Assembly (NCBI GenBank): GCA_040791665.1
Contig: JBFNNX010000009.1
Span: 434,001-498,000, forward strand
DNA: 64,000 nucleotides
Source: Thiodiazotropha sp040791665
GTDB taxonomy: Bacteria; Pseudomonadota; Gammaproteobacteria; Chromatiales; Chromatiaceae
Direction of reading: 5' to 3'
The notes beneath the pieces are model-generated. The model did not search any database and was not told where the DNA came from. It saw nothing but the letters and a program-made list of their open reading frames with translations. Below, in pieces: positions 42,660-52,172 of the stretch. The translations under genes were made by a program, and so were the position numbers. The number at the start of each line of letters is the position of its first letter. The stretch's first letter is position 1.

Positions 42660-42668
42660 GAGAGAACG

Positions 42669-43604
42669 ATGCAAGAAACCTTCTCGCTGATGGTGCATGG
42701 TGGCGCAGGAACCCTTGACAATGTCAAGGACAAAAAGACGGCCCTGCGCTACTTGGAGAGCATTCGCACCGTCCTGGAGCACGGCCGAGAGATTCTCTCT
42801 CGTGGTGGCAGCGCCCTTGAAACAGTGGAGGTCTGCGCATCACTGCTGGAGGACGACCCGGTTTTCAATGCAGGATGCGGTTCTGTACTCAACGAAAACG
42901 GTAAAGTGGAAATGGACGCGGCCATCATGGATGGCCGCGACCTGTCCGCAGGCGCTGTCGCCGCAGTAAACAATATCGCCAATCCCATTCAGTTGGCCCG
43001 TCTGGTGATTACGCAAAGCGAACACGTGATGTTGATCGGCGATGGCGCGATGAAGTTTGCCGATCACTGCGGTATGAGTCTCACTCCGGATCACTATTTT
43101 TTCACCCCCGATCGCATCCGGCAGTTGGAACAGGCGCGCCTGCAGCACCGAATCATGCTCGACCATGATACCGGTGATGAGATTTCTGAAGAGCAGAAGT
43201 ATGGGACCATAGGCGCCGTAGCCCGGGATTTGGAGGGAAATCTGGCTGCTGCGACATCCACCGGGGGTATAGTGAATAAACGCATGGGACGTGTCGGTGA
43301 CTCGCCGATTATCGGTGCGGGGGTTTTTGCAGACAATCAGACCTGCGCGGTATCTACCACCGGCTTTGGCGAAGATTTCATGCGCACCGTCCTCGCCAAG
43401 ACCGTTTCCGATGCCCTGGAATTTCTCAACTGCGATGCCAAGGGTGCGGTGGAGTATGGTATCGAATATCTGCTACGTAAAGTCAAAGGGAGAGGGGGAA
43501 TGATAGTCATCGACCGTCAAGGCAACTGCGCCGCCGATTTCACAACCAAAAAAATGGTCCACGGCTGGATAGAAAAAACAGGCCGAAGCTGTGTGAGGTT
43601 TTAG
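42669..43604 (+). CDS. iaaA: Isoaspartyl peptidase/L-asparaginase (plant-type, Ntn hydrolase)
   Basis: 311 residues. The precursor pattern MVHGGAGTL, DDPVFNAGCGSVLN and EMDAAIMDG precedes the autocleavage site YGTIGAVARD; the new N-terminal nucleophile would be T180. The C-terminal beta subunit has TSTGGIVNKRMGRVGDSPII and AVSTTGFGEDFMRT. Such enzymes cleave isoaspartyl dipeptides and asparagine, aiding protein turnover. It may be translated after the small ORF just upstream. Confidence 0.92.
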   Translation: MQETFSLMVHGGAGTLDNVKDKKTALRYLESIRTVLEHGREILSRGGSALETVEVCASLLEDDPVFNAGCGSVLNENGKVEMDAAIMDGRDLSAGAVAAVNNIANPIQLARLVITQSEHVMLIGDGAMKFADHCGMSLTPDHYFFTPDRIRQLEQARLQHRIMLDHDTGDEISEEQKYGTIGAVARDLEGNLAAATSTGGIVNKRMGRVGDSPIIGAGVFADNQTCAVSTTGFGEDFMRTVLAKTVSDALEFLNCDAKGAVEYGIEYLLRKVKGRGGMIVIDRQGNCAADFTTKKMVHGWIEKTGRSCVRF

Positions 43605-43766
43605 GCATAGACCTGACAGGACCATACCTCCCATCCTCGTGATCACGCTTGCGCAGAATAAGCACCAGCGATTGCAGTGGGGAGAGAGAGAAAGAATCAC
43701 ACTCTTCCGCTGTTGGATATCAGTTTAGTGCCACCCCCCTGTGCGCAGCGCCGATACATCCATCAG

Positions 43767-43976
43767 TCAGTGGCGACGGTATTCGGAATCCAGCCAGCAC
43801 TGAGGAAGCGGTTCCCCGGAAGGAAACTTCATCTGATCCTTGGCGAACTTCTCTGCATCCTGCATCTCTTCACCCGCATGGAAACGCCCAATGATTTCAG
43901 TGTGATTTGGATTAAAGAGGTCCGTTAGACTCAGCACTTCAACCAGTTTTTCGCTATTTTTCTGCATTAGAAACAT
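43767..43976 (-). CDS. Small conserved-looking protein, unknown
   Basis: 69 residues. A strong ribosome-binding site (AAGGAGG, 6 nt before the ATG) argues for a real gene. It includes VLSLTDLFNPNHTEIIGRFH and EKFAKDQMKFPSGEPLPQCW then LDSEYR. I recall similar short proteins in gammaproteobacteria but no function. It stands alone between the asparaginase and prfC. Confidence 0.65.
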   Translation of the reverse strand: MFLMQKNSEKLVEVLSLTDLFNPNHTEIIGRFHAGEEMQDAEKFAKDQMKFPSGEPLPQCWLDSEYRRH

Positions 43977-44168
43977 CGACTACCTCCTTATTACCCGGGG
44001 CAGTGGAGATCAACCCTGGCCATTAAGAGCCTCTGACTAAATCAAGGCTTCCATTATTAATTATGGATTAGCAAGGGCGATTTTCAACGCTACCGGGAGT
44101 GTGGAGTAACCGATCCACCCATCCCTCAATCGCGCAGCAATGAAAATCCCCGAACGGTGCAATGGTCG

Positions 44169-45749
44169 TCAAAGTTCGCGCGTGGCAAGAAATTCGATAT
44201 CGGGCCATCGCTCTACGGCCAGATCGAGATTGACCCGTGTCGGCGCCAGATAGACCAGTTTATCATCCCCATCCAATGCCAGATTGTCATAGGCCTTATC
44301 CCTGAATCGTTCCAGCATTTTTTCATCCTGGCACACGACCCAACGGGTCGTTGCCACATTGACGGGTTCGACAATCGCCTCCACCTTATACTCATATTTG
44401 AGTCGTGCCACCGCCACATCGAACTGCAGCATACCCACCGCACCGAGGATCAGCTCATTGTTTTTCAGTGGCCTGAAGACCTGCGTGGCGCCCTCTTCGC
44501 ACAGCTGCAATACCCCTTTCAGCAGGGCCTTTTGCTTGAGCGGATCCTTCAACACCACGCGGCGAAACAGCTCCGGTGCAAAGTAGGGAATACCCCCATA
44601 CTTCAACTCCTCCCCTTCCGTGAAGGTATCACCGATCTGAATAGTGCCATGATTGTGCAGGCCGATGATATCTCCTGGCCATGCCTCATCCACATGGCGA
44701 CGCTCATCGGCCTGGAATGTGATGGCATTGCTGATCTGCACGTTCTTGCCGATCCGTACATGCCGTATTTTCATACCTTTACGGTAACTGCCCGAACAGA
44801 CCCGTAAAAATGCAACACGATCCCGATGCTGTGGATCCATATTGGCTTGAATCTTAAATATAAAACCGCTGAATTTGGCTTCCGATGGCTCTACCAAACG
44901 CTGTTGCGCTGAACGTGACAGCGGTCCCGGCGCATACTCGACAAAGGCATCCAGCAGCTCTTTGACACCAAAGTTGTTGATTGCCGAACCGAAAAACACC
45001 GGCGTCAGCTCACCCCGAGCGTAGGCCTCCAAGTCGAGTTCATGGCTGGCGCCGCGCACCAGTTCGATCTCCTCGCGCAGCTCCCCCGCCTGGCTGCCGA
45101 TCAGTTCATCCAGCTTGGGATTGCCGATACCTTCAATGACCTCGCCCACCTGGATCTTACCGCCGTGGGTGGCACTGAAAAGATGGGTGGTATCGCTGCG
45201 CAGATCATAGACCCCCTTCAGACGCTTACCCATGCCTATCGGCCATGATACGGGGGCGCACTTGATCTTCAGCACCTCCTCGATCTCATCCAGTATCTCC
45301 AGCGGGTCGCGTCCCTCGCGATCGAGTTTATTGACAAAGGTGAGAATCGGCGTATCGCGCAGACGGCACACATCCATCAGTTTGATCGTTCGCTCCTCGA
45401 CACCCTTCGCCACATCGATGACCATCAATGCCGAATCCACGGCCGTCAGGGTGCGGTAGGTGTCCTCCGAAAAATCCTCGTGCCCGGGAGTATCGAGCAG
45501 ATTGACGATCTCATCCCTGTAGGAAAACTGCATCACCGAGGAGGTGACGGAGATCCCGCGCTCCTTCTCCATCTCCATCCAGTCGGAAGTGGCATGACGC
45601 GCCGCTTTGCGTCCTTTGACCGTACCCGCCATCTGGATCGCCCCGCCATAGAGGAGCAGTTTTTCCGTCAATGTGGTTTTACCCGCATCCGGATGGGAGA
45701 TGATGGCGAAGGTACGTCGCCGGCTGAGTTGTTCAAGCAGTTCGGACAT
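44169..45749 (-). CDS. prfC: Peptide chain release factor 3
   Basis: 526 residues, standard RF3 length. GTPase motifs: SHPDAGKTTLTEKLL, DTPGHEDFSEDTYRTL, and NKLDRE. The sequence RRTFAIISHPDAGKT and VGMLQFDVAVARLKYEY are typical of RF3. It releases RF1/RF2 from the ribosome after peptide hydrolysis. It is monocistronic here as far as can be seen. Confidence 0.97.
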   Translation of the reverse strand: MSELLEQLSRRRTFAIISHPDAGKTTLTEKLLLYGGAIQMAGTVKGRKAARHATSDWMEMEKERGISVTSSVMQFSYRDEIVNLLDTPGHEDFSEDTYRTLTAVDSALMVIDVAKGVEERTIKLMDVCRLRDTPILTFVNKLDREGRDPLEILDEIEEVLKIKCAPVSWPIGMGKRLKGVYDLRSDTTHLFSATHGGKIQVGEVIEGIGNPKLDELIGSQAGELREEIELVRGASHELDLEAYARGELTPVFFGSAINNFGVKELLDAFVEYAPGPLSRSAQQRLVEPSEAKFSGFIFKIQANMDPQHRDRVAFLRVCSGSYRKGMKIRHVRIGKNVQISNAITFQADERRHVDEAWPGDIIGLHNHGTIQIGDTFTEGEELKYGGIPYFAPELFRRVVLKDPLKQKALLKGVLQLCEEGATQVFRPLKNNELILGAVGMLQFDVAVARLKYEYKVEAIVEPVNVATTRWVVCQDEKMLERFRDKAYDNLALDGDDKLVYLAPTRVNLDLAVERWPDIEFLATREL

Positions 45750-45943
45750 TGAGACCTGGTTTCACTGTTAAAAAGCCGCGGATTATACCCCATTCAGGAC
45801 CGCGGTAGTGACTCATCCGACCTGAGATTCAGAACATCGTCGCGGGAAATTAATTCAGGAAGCGCAATTATTGCGGCTCAGCGTAAAACTGTTTTTCAGT
45901 TTGTTGCTTATAATTGTGGCAGGTAGAACGTATTGGTAGCGCC

Positions 45944-46645
45944 ATGAATCTCTCCCTCGGCATGCTCTCCGGTCTCGGCAATACCGCATCTGCGGTAGAG
46001 CGGACAATACCCGGAGCTCAGGCCGCCGACCCTGATAGAAATGTGTCAGGCGGTGCCTCTGCAGACTCAGACACCACGCCCGCCACCCGTGACAGCACCA
46101 GCCGAAGGCCGGTCCGCGAGAACGGGGAGAATAGCCAACTGACACAGGAGGAACAGGCGGAGGTCAGGGAGCTGCAGAAGAGAGATCGGGAGGTTCGGGC
46201 CCATGAGGCCGCCCACCGGGCCGCAGCAGGCGGCTTGGCTACCGGTGGCAGCTATACATACAAGAGAGGCCCCGACGGGCGTAGCTATGCGGTCGGGGGA
46301 GAGGTTTCGATCCGTATGCCGTCGACCGACAGTCCCAAAGAACGGGCCAGGCAGGCGGAAACGGTCCGCAGGGCTGCACTGGCACCAGCCGACCCGTCGC
46401 CCCAGGACCGTCGGGTCGCAGCGCAGGCCTCGGCGATGGCTGCACAGGCACGAAGTGAAATCCAAGCCGAACAGCGTCAGCAGTTGGCGGAGAACAGAGA
46501 AAAGGCCACTGAACGTGACGGCGACGGGGGAGTGGCAAGCACTCAAAACAGATTGTTGGGACGACGGGCGATAGCCTCCTTTCAATCCGTTGGCGGCGTT
46601 GCCAGCCTGCACAGCAATCCCTCCACTATCGATGAGATGATATAA
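45944..46645 (+). CDS. CJM1_0395/SprA-related putative metalloprotease-like protein
   Basis: 233 residues from ATG 45944; the open frame begins ten codons upstream at GTG. The N-terminal third is disordered and low complexity. The conserved core is EEQAEVRELQKRDREVRAHE followed by AAHRAAAGG and TYKRGPDGRSYAVGGEVSIR. The HEAAH string fits the HExxH zinc-protease form. The C-terminal part is a charged coiled coil (ASAMAAQARSEIQAEQRQQL). Catalytic activity of the family is unproven. Confidence 0.82.
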   Translation: MNLSLGMLSGLGNTASAVERTIPGAQAADPDRNVSGGASADSDTTPATRDSTSRRPVRENGENSQLTQEEQAEVRELQKRDREVRAHEAAHRAAAGGLATGGSYTYKRGPDGRSYAVGGEVSIRMPSTDSPKERARQAETVRRAALAPADPSPQDRRVAAQASAMAAQARSEIQAEQRQQLAENREKATERDGDGGVASTQNRLLGRRAIASFQSVGGVASLHSNPSTIDEMI

Positions 46646-46689
46646 CCCGCCTTTGTCGGCGCATCTCTATCCGGCGCTCCTTGCCGGAG

Positions 46690-47157
46690 CTACAGCTCCA
46701 GTGACATCACCAGCGCATCCTCACGGGACTGGTTACGGTCAGGATAGTAATCACGCCGCTGTCCTATCTCGACAAAACCCAATTTTTTATACATCCCGAT
46801 TGCAGGTTTGTTGCCAATCCTAACCTCCAGATAGACCGTCTCGGCTCCATGCTGGCGGGCAATTCTCAATAAGCGCCTGATCAGCTTTATTCCCAATCCT
46901 TTACCCTGCCACTTGGGATCGATACAGATATTGAGGATGTGCGACTCATCGATGACGACTGACATCACACCATAGCCGATCACCTGCTGATCTAGATTCA
47001 CCACCCAGCAGCAATAGCCGACACGCAGGCAGTCCTGAAAGATCCCCAAGGTCCAGGGGTGGGTATAGACCGCCTCCTCGATCACCATGACCTGTGGGAG
47101 ATCCTCCGCTTGCATGGGGCGGATGCCAAGCAGGGGATCCTGTAACTGAGCGCTCAT
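46690..47157 (-). CDS. rimI: Ribosomal protein S18-alanine N-acetyltransferase RimI
   Basis: 155 residues, GNAT fold. It has GIRPMQAEDLPQVMVIEEAV, YTHPWTLGIFQDCLRVGY, the acetyl-CoA loop WQGKGLGIKLIRRLL and VRIGNKPAIGMYKKLGFVEIG followed by RRDYYP, all RimI-like. It acetylates the N-terminal alanine of S18. Its start overlaps the end of the uracil-DNA glycosylase gene by four bases. Confidence 0.93.
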   Translation of the reverse strand: MSAQLQDPLLGIRPMQAEDLPQVMVIEEAVYTHPWTLGIFQDCLRVGYCCWVVNLDQQVIGYGVMSVVIDESHILNICIDPKWQGKGLGIKLIRRLLRIARQHGAETVYLEVRIGNKPAIGMYKKLGFVEIGQRRDYYPDRNQSREDALVMSLEL

Positions 47158-47915
47158 GCTCGATTCCCCCGCAGCACGGAAAGCGCCAGTTGCAGATCCT
47201 GCCAGGCCTTGCCTTTCTGTTCGGGGGAGCGCAATAGATAGGCTGGATGGTAAGTCACAACCAACGGAATACCCTCATTTCCGAAGCTGTGAATCCGCCC
47301 CCGCAGTTTACCCACGGCAATATCGGTCTTAAGTAGATTCTGTGCCGAAATGCGTCCCACAGCGAGAATGACTTTCGGCTCTATCAGTTCAATCTGTCTT
47401 AGCAGGTAGGGCTCGCAGCTCAGGGCTTCCTCCGGCTTCGGATCCCGATTGTTGGGCGGTCTGCATTTCACAATATTGGCAATAAAGACCGCCTCTCGTT
47501 CGTAGCCCATAGCCAGCAACATCCCGTTCAACAACTGACCGGCACGACCGACGAAGGGTTCGCCCTGCCTGTCCTCGTCGGCACCCGGTGCCTCACCGAT
47601 TACAAGCAGCTCCGCCTGGGGGTTTCCGACGCCGAATACGGTTTGTGTACAGCCGGCGCGCAGCCCGCACGCATTGCAACTCTTTACACTTTGCCGCAAA
47701 CCCTGCCAATCGGCTTCCGCACTCGTCGTCGCTTCCGGGACAGGTGTCGTCTCATCTATCGGGGCGGGTTGAGCCACACCTGTTTCAGAATCAACCGCCC
47801 GGGCATCCTCAGCGATCTCCCGCGACTCATCTTCGCCCCGAGCGGTGGCTATACGCCGCTGCCATAGTGTCAGACCCATGGCCTTCAGATAGTGAACTCT
47901 GCGCTGCTCCATCAT
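47154..47915 (-). CDS. Uracil-DNA glycosylase, family 4 (iron-sulfur type)
   Basis: 253 residues from ATG 47915, or 265 from 47951. The catalytic part begins around residue 85: KSCNACGLRAGC supplies two or three cluster cysteines, VIGEAPGADEDRQGEPFVGRAGQLL is the uracil pocket motif, and VKCRPPNNRDPKPEEALSCE supplies two more cysteines. VTYHPAYLLR is near the C-terminus. An acidic, Ala/Glu/Thr-rich N-terminal extension of about 80 residues is present. It removes uracil from DNA. It is between leuA and rimI, overlapping rimI. Confidence 0.93.
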   Translation of the reverse strand: MMEQRRVHYLKAMGLTLWQRRIATARGEDESREIAEDARAVDSETGVAQPAPIDETTPVPEATTSAEADWQGLRQSVKSCNACGLRAGCTQTVFGVGNPQAELLVIGEAPGADEDRQGEPFVGRAGQLLNGMLLAMGYEREAVFIANIVKCRPPNNRDPKPEEALSCEPYLLRQIELIEPKVILAVGRISAQNLLKTDIAVGKLRGRIHSFGNEGIPLVVTYHPAYLLRSPEQKGKAWQDLQLALSVLRGNRA

Positions 47916-48011
47916 GCTACTGGGGCGCTGAAGGCAACGGACTGCCTGCAACGCTTACAACAGCTAGGGTTGCTACGGATGGATCGATTGCAGATTCGCA
48001 CCTGTTCGCCA

Positions 48012-49562
48012 TTAAACATCCCCGGTTTGCGGATGGGCCTTCTCCACCGGTTCCAGAATCTTGTTCACCGCATTGATATAGGCCTTTGCCGAAGCGATGA
48101 CAATATCGGTATCGGCGCCCTGTCCATTGGCGATTCTTCCGCCTTTTTCCAGACGAACCGTGACCTCCCCCTGGGCATCGGTACCGCTGGTGATGTTGTT
48201 TACCGAATAGAGCTGCAGCTCTGTGCCACTGTTGACGATGCTTTCAATCGCCTTGAAGGCGGCATCCACGGGGCCGCCACCCGATGCGATACCGGGCTCC
48301 TCCTTCCCATCGATGCTCAGCGTCACCTCTGCATGGGGTATCTCACCCGTTTCAGAGCAGACCTTCAGGGCGATCAGCTTGACCCTTTCATTGAAAGACT
48401 CGGTCTTGGTATCGGTCACCAAAGCCTGCAGATCCTCGTCGAATATCTCATGCTTTTTATCGGCCAGATCCTTGAAGCGTGAAAAGGCCGCGTTCAGCTC
48501 CTCTTCCGACTCAAAACTTATACCCAGGCTTTCCAAGCGTGTGCGAAAAGCATTGCGTCCGGAGTGTTTGCCCAGGACCATGCGGTTCTGGCTCCAGCCC
48601 ACATCCTCCGCACGCATGATTTCGTAGGTCTCCCTCGACTTCAGTACCCCATCCTGGTGAATGCCGGATTCATGGGCAAAGGCGTTGGCGCCGACGATCG
48701 CCTTGTTGGGCTGTACCGGAAAACCGGTGATATTGGAAACCAGTTTGGAACAGGCGACAATTTGGGTGGTATCGAGCCTGGTCTGGCAGGAAAAGGTATC
48801 GGGCCGGGTACGCACCGCCATCACGACCTCCTCCAGGGAAGCGTTGCCAGCTCTCTCTCCGAGACCGTTGATCGTGCACTCAACCTGGCGCGCCCCATTG
48901 CTGACAGCGGACAGCGAGTTTGCCACGGCCAAACCTAAATCGTTATGACAATGGACGGAAAAAATGGCCTTGTCGGCATTCGGGATCCGCTCGCGCATCC
49001 GGCAGATCAGTTCGCCAAACTGATGTGGCATGGCATAGCCCACCGTATCGGGGACATTCAGGGTGGAGGCGCCCGCGTCGATCACCGCCTCGAAGATACG
49101 GCACAGAAAATCGATTTCGGAGCGGCCGGCGTCCTCCGCGGAGAACTCCACGTTATCGGTATACCTTCTTGCCCGTTTAACCGCATGAACCGCCTGTTCG
49201 ATAACCTGGTCCGGGGTCATCCGGAGCTTGTGCTGCATATGAATGGGCGAAGTCGCAATAAAGGTGTGTATACGTGCCGAATTGGCCGCCTTCAATGCCT
49301 CGCCGGCACGATCGATATCCTTATCGAGGGCACGCGCCAGACCACAAACCGTCGAATCCTTTACCGCATTGGCCACTGCAGACACGGCTTCGAAATCACC
49401 CGGGCTTGCAATCGGAAAACCCGCTTCTATGACATCAACCCGCAGTTTCTCCAAGGCTTTGCTAATGCGGACCTTTTCGTCTTTTGTCATGGATGCACCG
49501 GGACTCTGCTCACCGTCTCGCAACGTGGTGTCGAAAATGATCAATTGCTCAGCTTGGCTCAT
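48012..49562 (-). CDS. leuA: 2-isopropylmalate synthase
   Basis: 516 residues. The catalytic TIM barrel shows IIFDTTLRDGEQSPGASM, VEFSAEDAGRSEIDFL and SVHCHNDLGLAVANSL; the C-terminal regulatory domain (about 390-500) binds leucine. It makes 2-isopropylmalate, the first step of leucine synthesis. GGAGTGGAGT precedes the ATG. Only 36 nt upstream lies the second MITE copy, which separates it from pssA and from the expected ilv-pssA-leuA transcript. Confidence 0.97.
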   Translation of the reverse strand: MSQAEQLIIFDTTLRDGEQSPGASMTKDEKVRISKALEKLRVDVIEAGFPIASPGDFEAVSAVANAVKDSTVCGLARALDKDIDRAGEALKAANSARIHTFIATSPIHMQHKLRMTPDQVIEQAVHAVKRARRYTDNVEFSAEDAGRSEIDFLCRIFEAVIDAGASTLNVPDTVGYAMPHQFGELICRMRERIPNADKAIFSVHCHNDLGLAVANSLSAVSNGARQVECTINGLGERAGNASLEEVVMAVRTRPDTFSCQTRLDTTQIVACSKLVSNITGFPVQPNKAIVGANAFAHESGIHQDGVLKSRETYEIMRAEDVGWSQNRMVLGKHSGRNAFRTRLESLGISFESEEELNAAFSRFKDLADKKHEIFDEDLQALVTDTKTESFNERVKLIALKVCSETGEIPHAEVTLSIDGKEEPGIASGGGPVDAAFKAIESIVNSGTELQLYSVNNITSGTDAQGEVTVRLEKGGRIANGQGADTDIVIASAKAYINAVNKILEPVEKAHPQTGDV

Positions 49563-49999
49563 ACTCCACTCCAGCAGGATACGGTGCGGCAGGGTTTATT
49601 AACCCGGCAACTAAGTATATCGCTTTCAGCCGCAGTGTACCTGCCTTAAAAAATCAAAATGTTAGGGGCTTCAGGCATGCCCTTGCTCTGCGTTACGGCT
49701 CTTGACAAGGGAACAACCCTTCTCTGCGAGCCAAGCCTTGATCAAGAGCATGCCTGAAGCCCTGAAAGCGATATACTTAGTTGCCGGGTTAATAGTTACC
49801 GACCTTCCGGCTATTTTTCAGGTTAACGATCGAATATAACCCACACCCTAGGGAATGCCAATCATCGATGTTCCGGCGTAATCGAAGGGTTATGACCGTT
49901 CTCAGGTCGATGGCAAGAAGACTGGATTGACACAACAAATATCCAAGGTGGCCAGACCCCTGGTCCGCGACTCAAATACGAGTGACAAGCCGACAGGGA
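49563..49999. other. pssA-leuA intergenic region with the MITE
   Basis: Of 437 bp, 194 bp are the second MITE copy. The remaining 200 bp toward pssA hold a GACCTTCCGGCTATTTTTCAGG stretch and no gene. Without the element the two genes would be about 240 bp apart. Confidence 0.6.
49599..49792. mobile_element. MITE-like element, short copy (194 bp), TA duplication
   Basis: The same element as at 27268-27547, in opposite orientation. Terminal inverted repeats begin TTAACCCGGCAACTAAGTAT and are perfect; TA flanks both ends (49597-49598, 49793-49794). Relative to the long copy it lacks exactly 86 bp, and 280 minus 86 equals 194. Apart from one terminal base I see no differences by eye, so the copies are recent. 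No coding sequence. Each terminal repeat contains TATACT oriented outward, a possible -10 element. Confidence 0.88.
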
Positions 50000-50770
50000 T
50001 CAGGGCTCATCACTCCTGCGCTCATTGGTGGTTCTATGCTCACGATGTTTGCGCAGTTGGATCAGGGTCAGTACAGGTCCTGAGATCGCATAGGCAAGAA
50101 ACAGGAGAAACAGCACTGTCGGCGGGTGAGTCTGTACGATAGCCAGTACGATCACAACGACCACCAAGGCGATAAAGGGTACCTTGCCCTGAAAGTCGAT
50201 CTCCTTGAAGCTGTGGTAACGAAAATTACTCACCATCAGCAATCCGGTCAGGGTAGTGATGACAGCGGCCGGCCAGCCGAGACTGTTTCCATCCATACCG
50301 TAATCGACCCCCAGCCAGACACCGCCGGCCATTATGGCGGCGGCGGAAGGGCTCGGCAGCCCTTGAAAGTATTTTTTATCCGTATTGGCCAACTGGGTGT
50401 TGAACCGGGCCAGCCGCAAGGCGCCGGTGGCAGTGTAGATAAAGGCCGCCAGCCATCCCAGCTTACCCAGATCGCTCAATGCCCAGATATAGACAACCAG
50501 GGCCGGGGCCAATCCAAACGAGACCATATCCGACAGACTGTCATACTCCGCACCGAAGGCGCTCTGGGTTTTGGTCATCCGTGCCACCCGCCCGTCCAGA
50601 CCATCCATCAGCATGGCAACGAAGATGGCTACGGATGCAATCTCATATTTACCGTTGACGGCCGCGAGAATAGCGTAGAAACCGGAAAACAGGGCGGCTG
50701 TCGTGAACAGGTTCGGCAACAGATAGATCCCTCGACTTCGTTTCTTCTGCTTGATCTCTTCAGGCTCCAT
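50000..50770 (-). CDS. pssA: CDP-diacylglycerol-serine O-phosphatidyltransferase
   Basis: 256 residues from ATG 50768-50770 (GGAG upstream); a TTG ten codons earlier is less likely. The CDP-alcohol phosphotransferase motif reads MDGLDGRVARMTKTQSAFGA then EYDSLSDMVSFG (D-G-x2-A-R-x8-G-x3-D-x3-D). Several membrane helices. It makes phosphatidylserine, the precursor of phosphatidylethanolamine. Location beside leuA is common in gammaproteobacteria, usually with ilvBNC upstream; here the upstream neighbour is a DUF58 gene instead. Confidence 0.95.
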   Translation of the reverse strand: MEPEEIKQKKRSRGIYLLPNLFTTAALFSGFYAILAAVNGKYEIASVAIFVAMLMDGLDGRVARMTKTQSAFGAEYDSLSDMVSFGLAPALVVYIWALSDLGKLGWLAAFIYTATGALRLARFNTQLANTDKKYFQGLPSPSAAAIMAGGVWLGVDYGMDGNSLGWPAAVITTLTGLLMVSNFRYHSFKEIDFQGKVPFIALVVVVIVLAIVQTHPPTVLFLLFLAYAISGPVLTLIQLRKHREHRTTNERRSDEP

Positions 50771-50867
50771 GACTCCGACCCGATTAACTGATAATTTCAA
50801 GGATTATAACAAGGCTGATCACCAAAAGCGCCACACCGAATGCCAAGCCAAGCCTGCCACCAGCACC

Positions 50868-52172
50868 TCAAAGGCGGCCCGATCCCTTTACATCGAGGTA
50901 GGTGTTTACCAGTGTAACCGGCAGTTGCTGAGGCCGACAGTCAATTATCAGGGCACCCCGGTGAGAGAGTCTTTCATGTCCCTGTTTTCGCTGTCCAAGA
51001 TAGTCCATCACGGCTTGAAAGCGTAACGCTCCCTGCAGGTCGACCACCGGCGCCTGAACCACATTATCCAGAGACGCCTCATGCAGATCCGCGATCACCA
51101 CCAGATGCCTTCGCACCAGCAAAGACACCGCTTTCAACAGATCATCTCGCTCCTCGTTGCGGCTGTTTGTCAAGATGACCACCAGGGCCCGGCGCCGTTG
51201 CAATGGTATCAGTTTATGGGCGGCGCCAAGATAGTCCGAGGCTTGCAGGGTGGATTCGATATCATAGGTTCGATCCAAGAGACGACGCACCACATCCCCG
51301 CCCTTCATCGGCGGCTGCCACCGCTCATCTCCGCCAAAGCTGAGAAAACCGACGGCGTCTCCCTGACGGTCGGCGACATAACAGAGCAACAGCATTGCAT
51401 TCAAGGCCTGATCAAGATGCGCGCCAGCGCCATCTTCATGACGCATATGTCTGCCGCAATCAAGCATGAAGACCAGCTGTTGATCGCGTTCATCCTGATA
51501 CTCCCTGGAGATCAGGCGGCGGTAACGGGAACTCGCCTTCCAGTCAATCTGCCGCAATGGGTCCCCTGTTCTGTACTCCCTAAGTTGGTGGAAATCACTC
51601 CCCTCACCACGCCGTTGCCGCCTGCGGACACCCATTTGACTGAGGTGGTTGTCGGTTGCCAATAGGGCGTAGCGGGCGATTTCACGAAAATTCGGGAATA
51701 CGCGCACCTGGGTGAGGAGATCGACGAAGCGTTTCTGTCGCCACAACCCCAGGGGAGAGCGAATCACCAGATCGGCACCGCTAAATCGTCCCTCGCCCCG
51801 ACATTTGGGCAACACGCGATAGAACAGATTGACCTGGCGATGTGCGGGCACAACAAGGGAGTGAGGCTGCTGTTCCGCTTCAAACCCTTGCGGGTAGTGA
51901 TCGTGGACCACGACATCGAGCGGAATTTCTGACCGATTGCGCAGACCCAACTCCACACCGGTCCAGACACCCACCGGTATACTGGTACGGGCCTTACGCA
52001 CCAATTCAGGAGTTGCTGAGCGCCGCAGTCGCAGCAGATCAAACAGGGCAAGCAGCAACAGCAGCGGTGTGAGCAGTTTCCAAGACAGCCCCCACAACGG
52101 AAACCAGACCGCCAGCAGCGCCGGCAGAATCAATAGGGATATGGCAATTGTCAGGCGGGTTGTGGGGATCAC
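50868..52172 (-). CDS. DUF58 domain-containing protein
   Basis: 434 residues with two N-terminal membrane helices (about 8-45) followed by a beta-rich part and the DUF58 signature GSDFHQLREYRTGDPLRQID and WKASSRYRRLISREYQDE. The C-terminal part has a von Willebrand A-like strand (LVFMLDCGRHM). DUF58 proteins are encoded with MoxR ATPases. It overlaps moxR by four bases and is the last gene of the seven-gene operon. Confidence 0.92.
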   Translation of the reverse strand: MIPTTRLTIAISLLILPALLAVWFPLWGLSWKLLTPLLLLLALFDLLRLRRSATPELVRKARTSIPVGVWTGVELGLRNRSEIPLDVVVHDHYPQGFEAEQQPHSLVVPAHRQVNLFYRVLPKCRGEGRFSGADLVIRSPLGLWRQKRFVDLLTQVRVFPNFREIARYALLATDNHLSQMGVRRRQRRGEGSDFHQLREYRTGDPLRQIDWKASSRYRRLISREYQDERDQQLVFMLDCGRHMRHEDGAGAHLDQALNAMLLLCYVADRQGDAVGFLSFGGDERWQPPMKGGDVVRRLLDRTYDIESTLQASDYLGAAHKLIPLQRRRALVVILTNSRNEERDDLLKAVSLLVRRHLVVIADLHEASLDNVVQAPVVDLQGALRFQAVMDYLGQRKQGHERLSHRGALIIDCRPQQLPVTLVNTYLDVKGSGRL

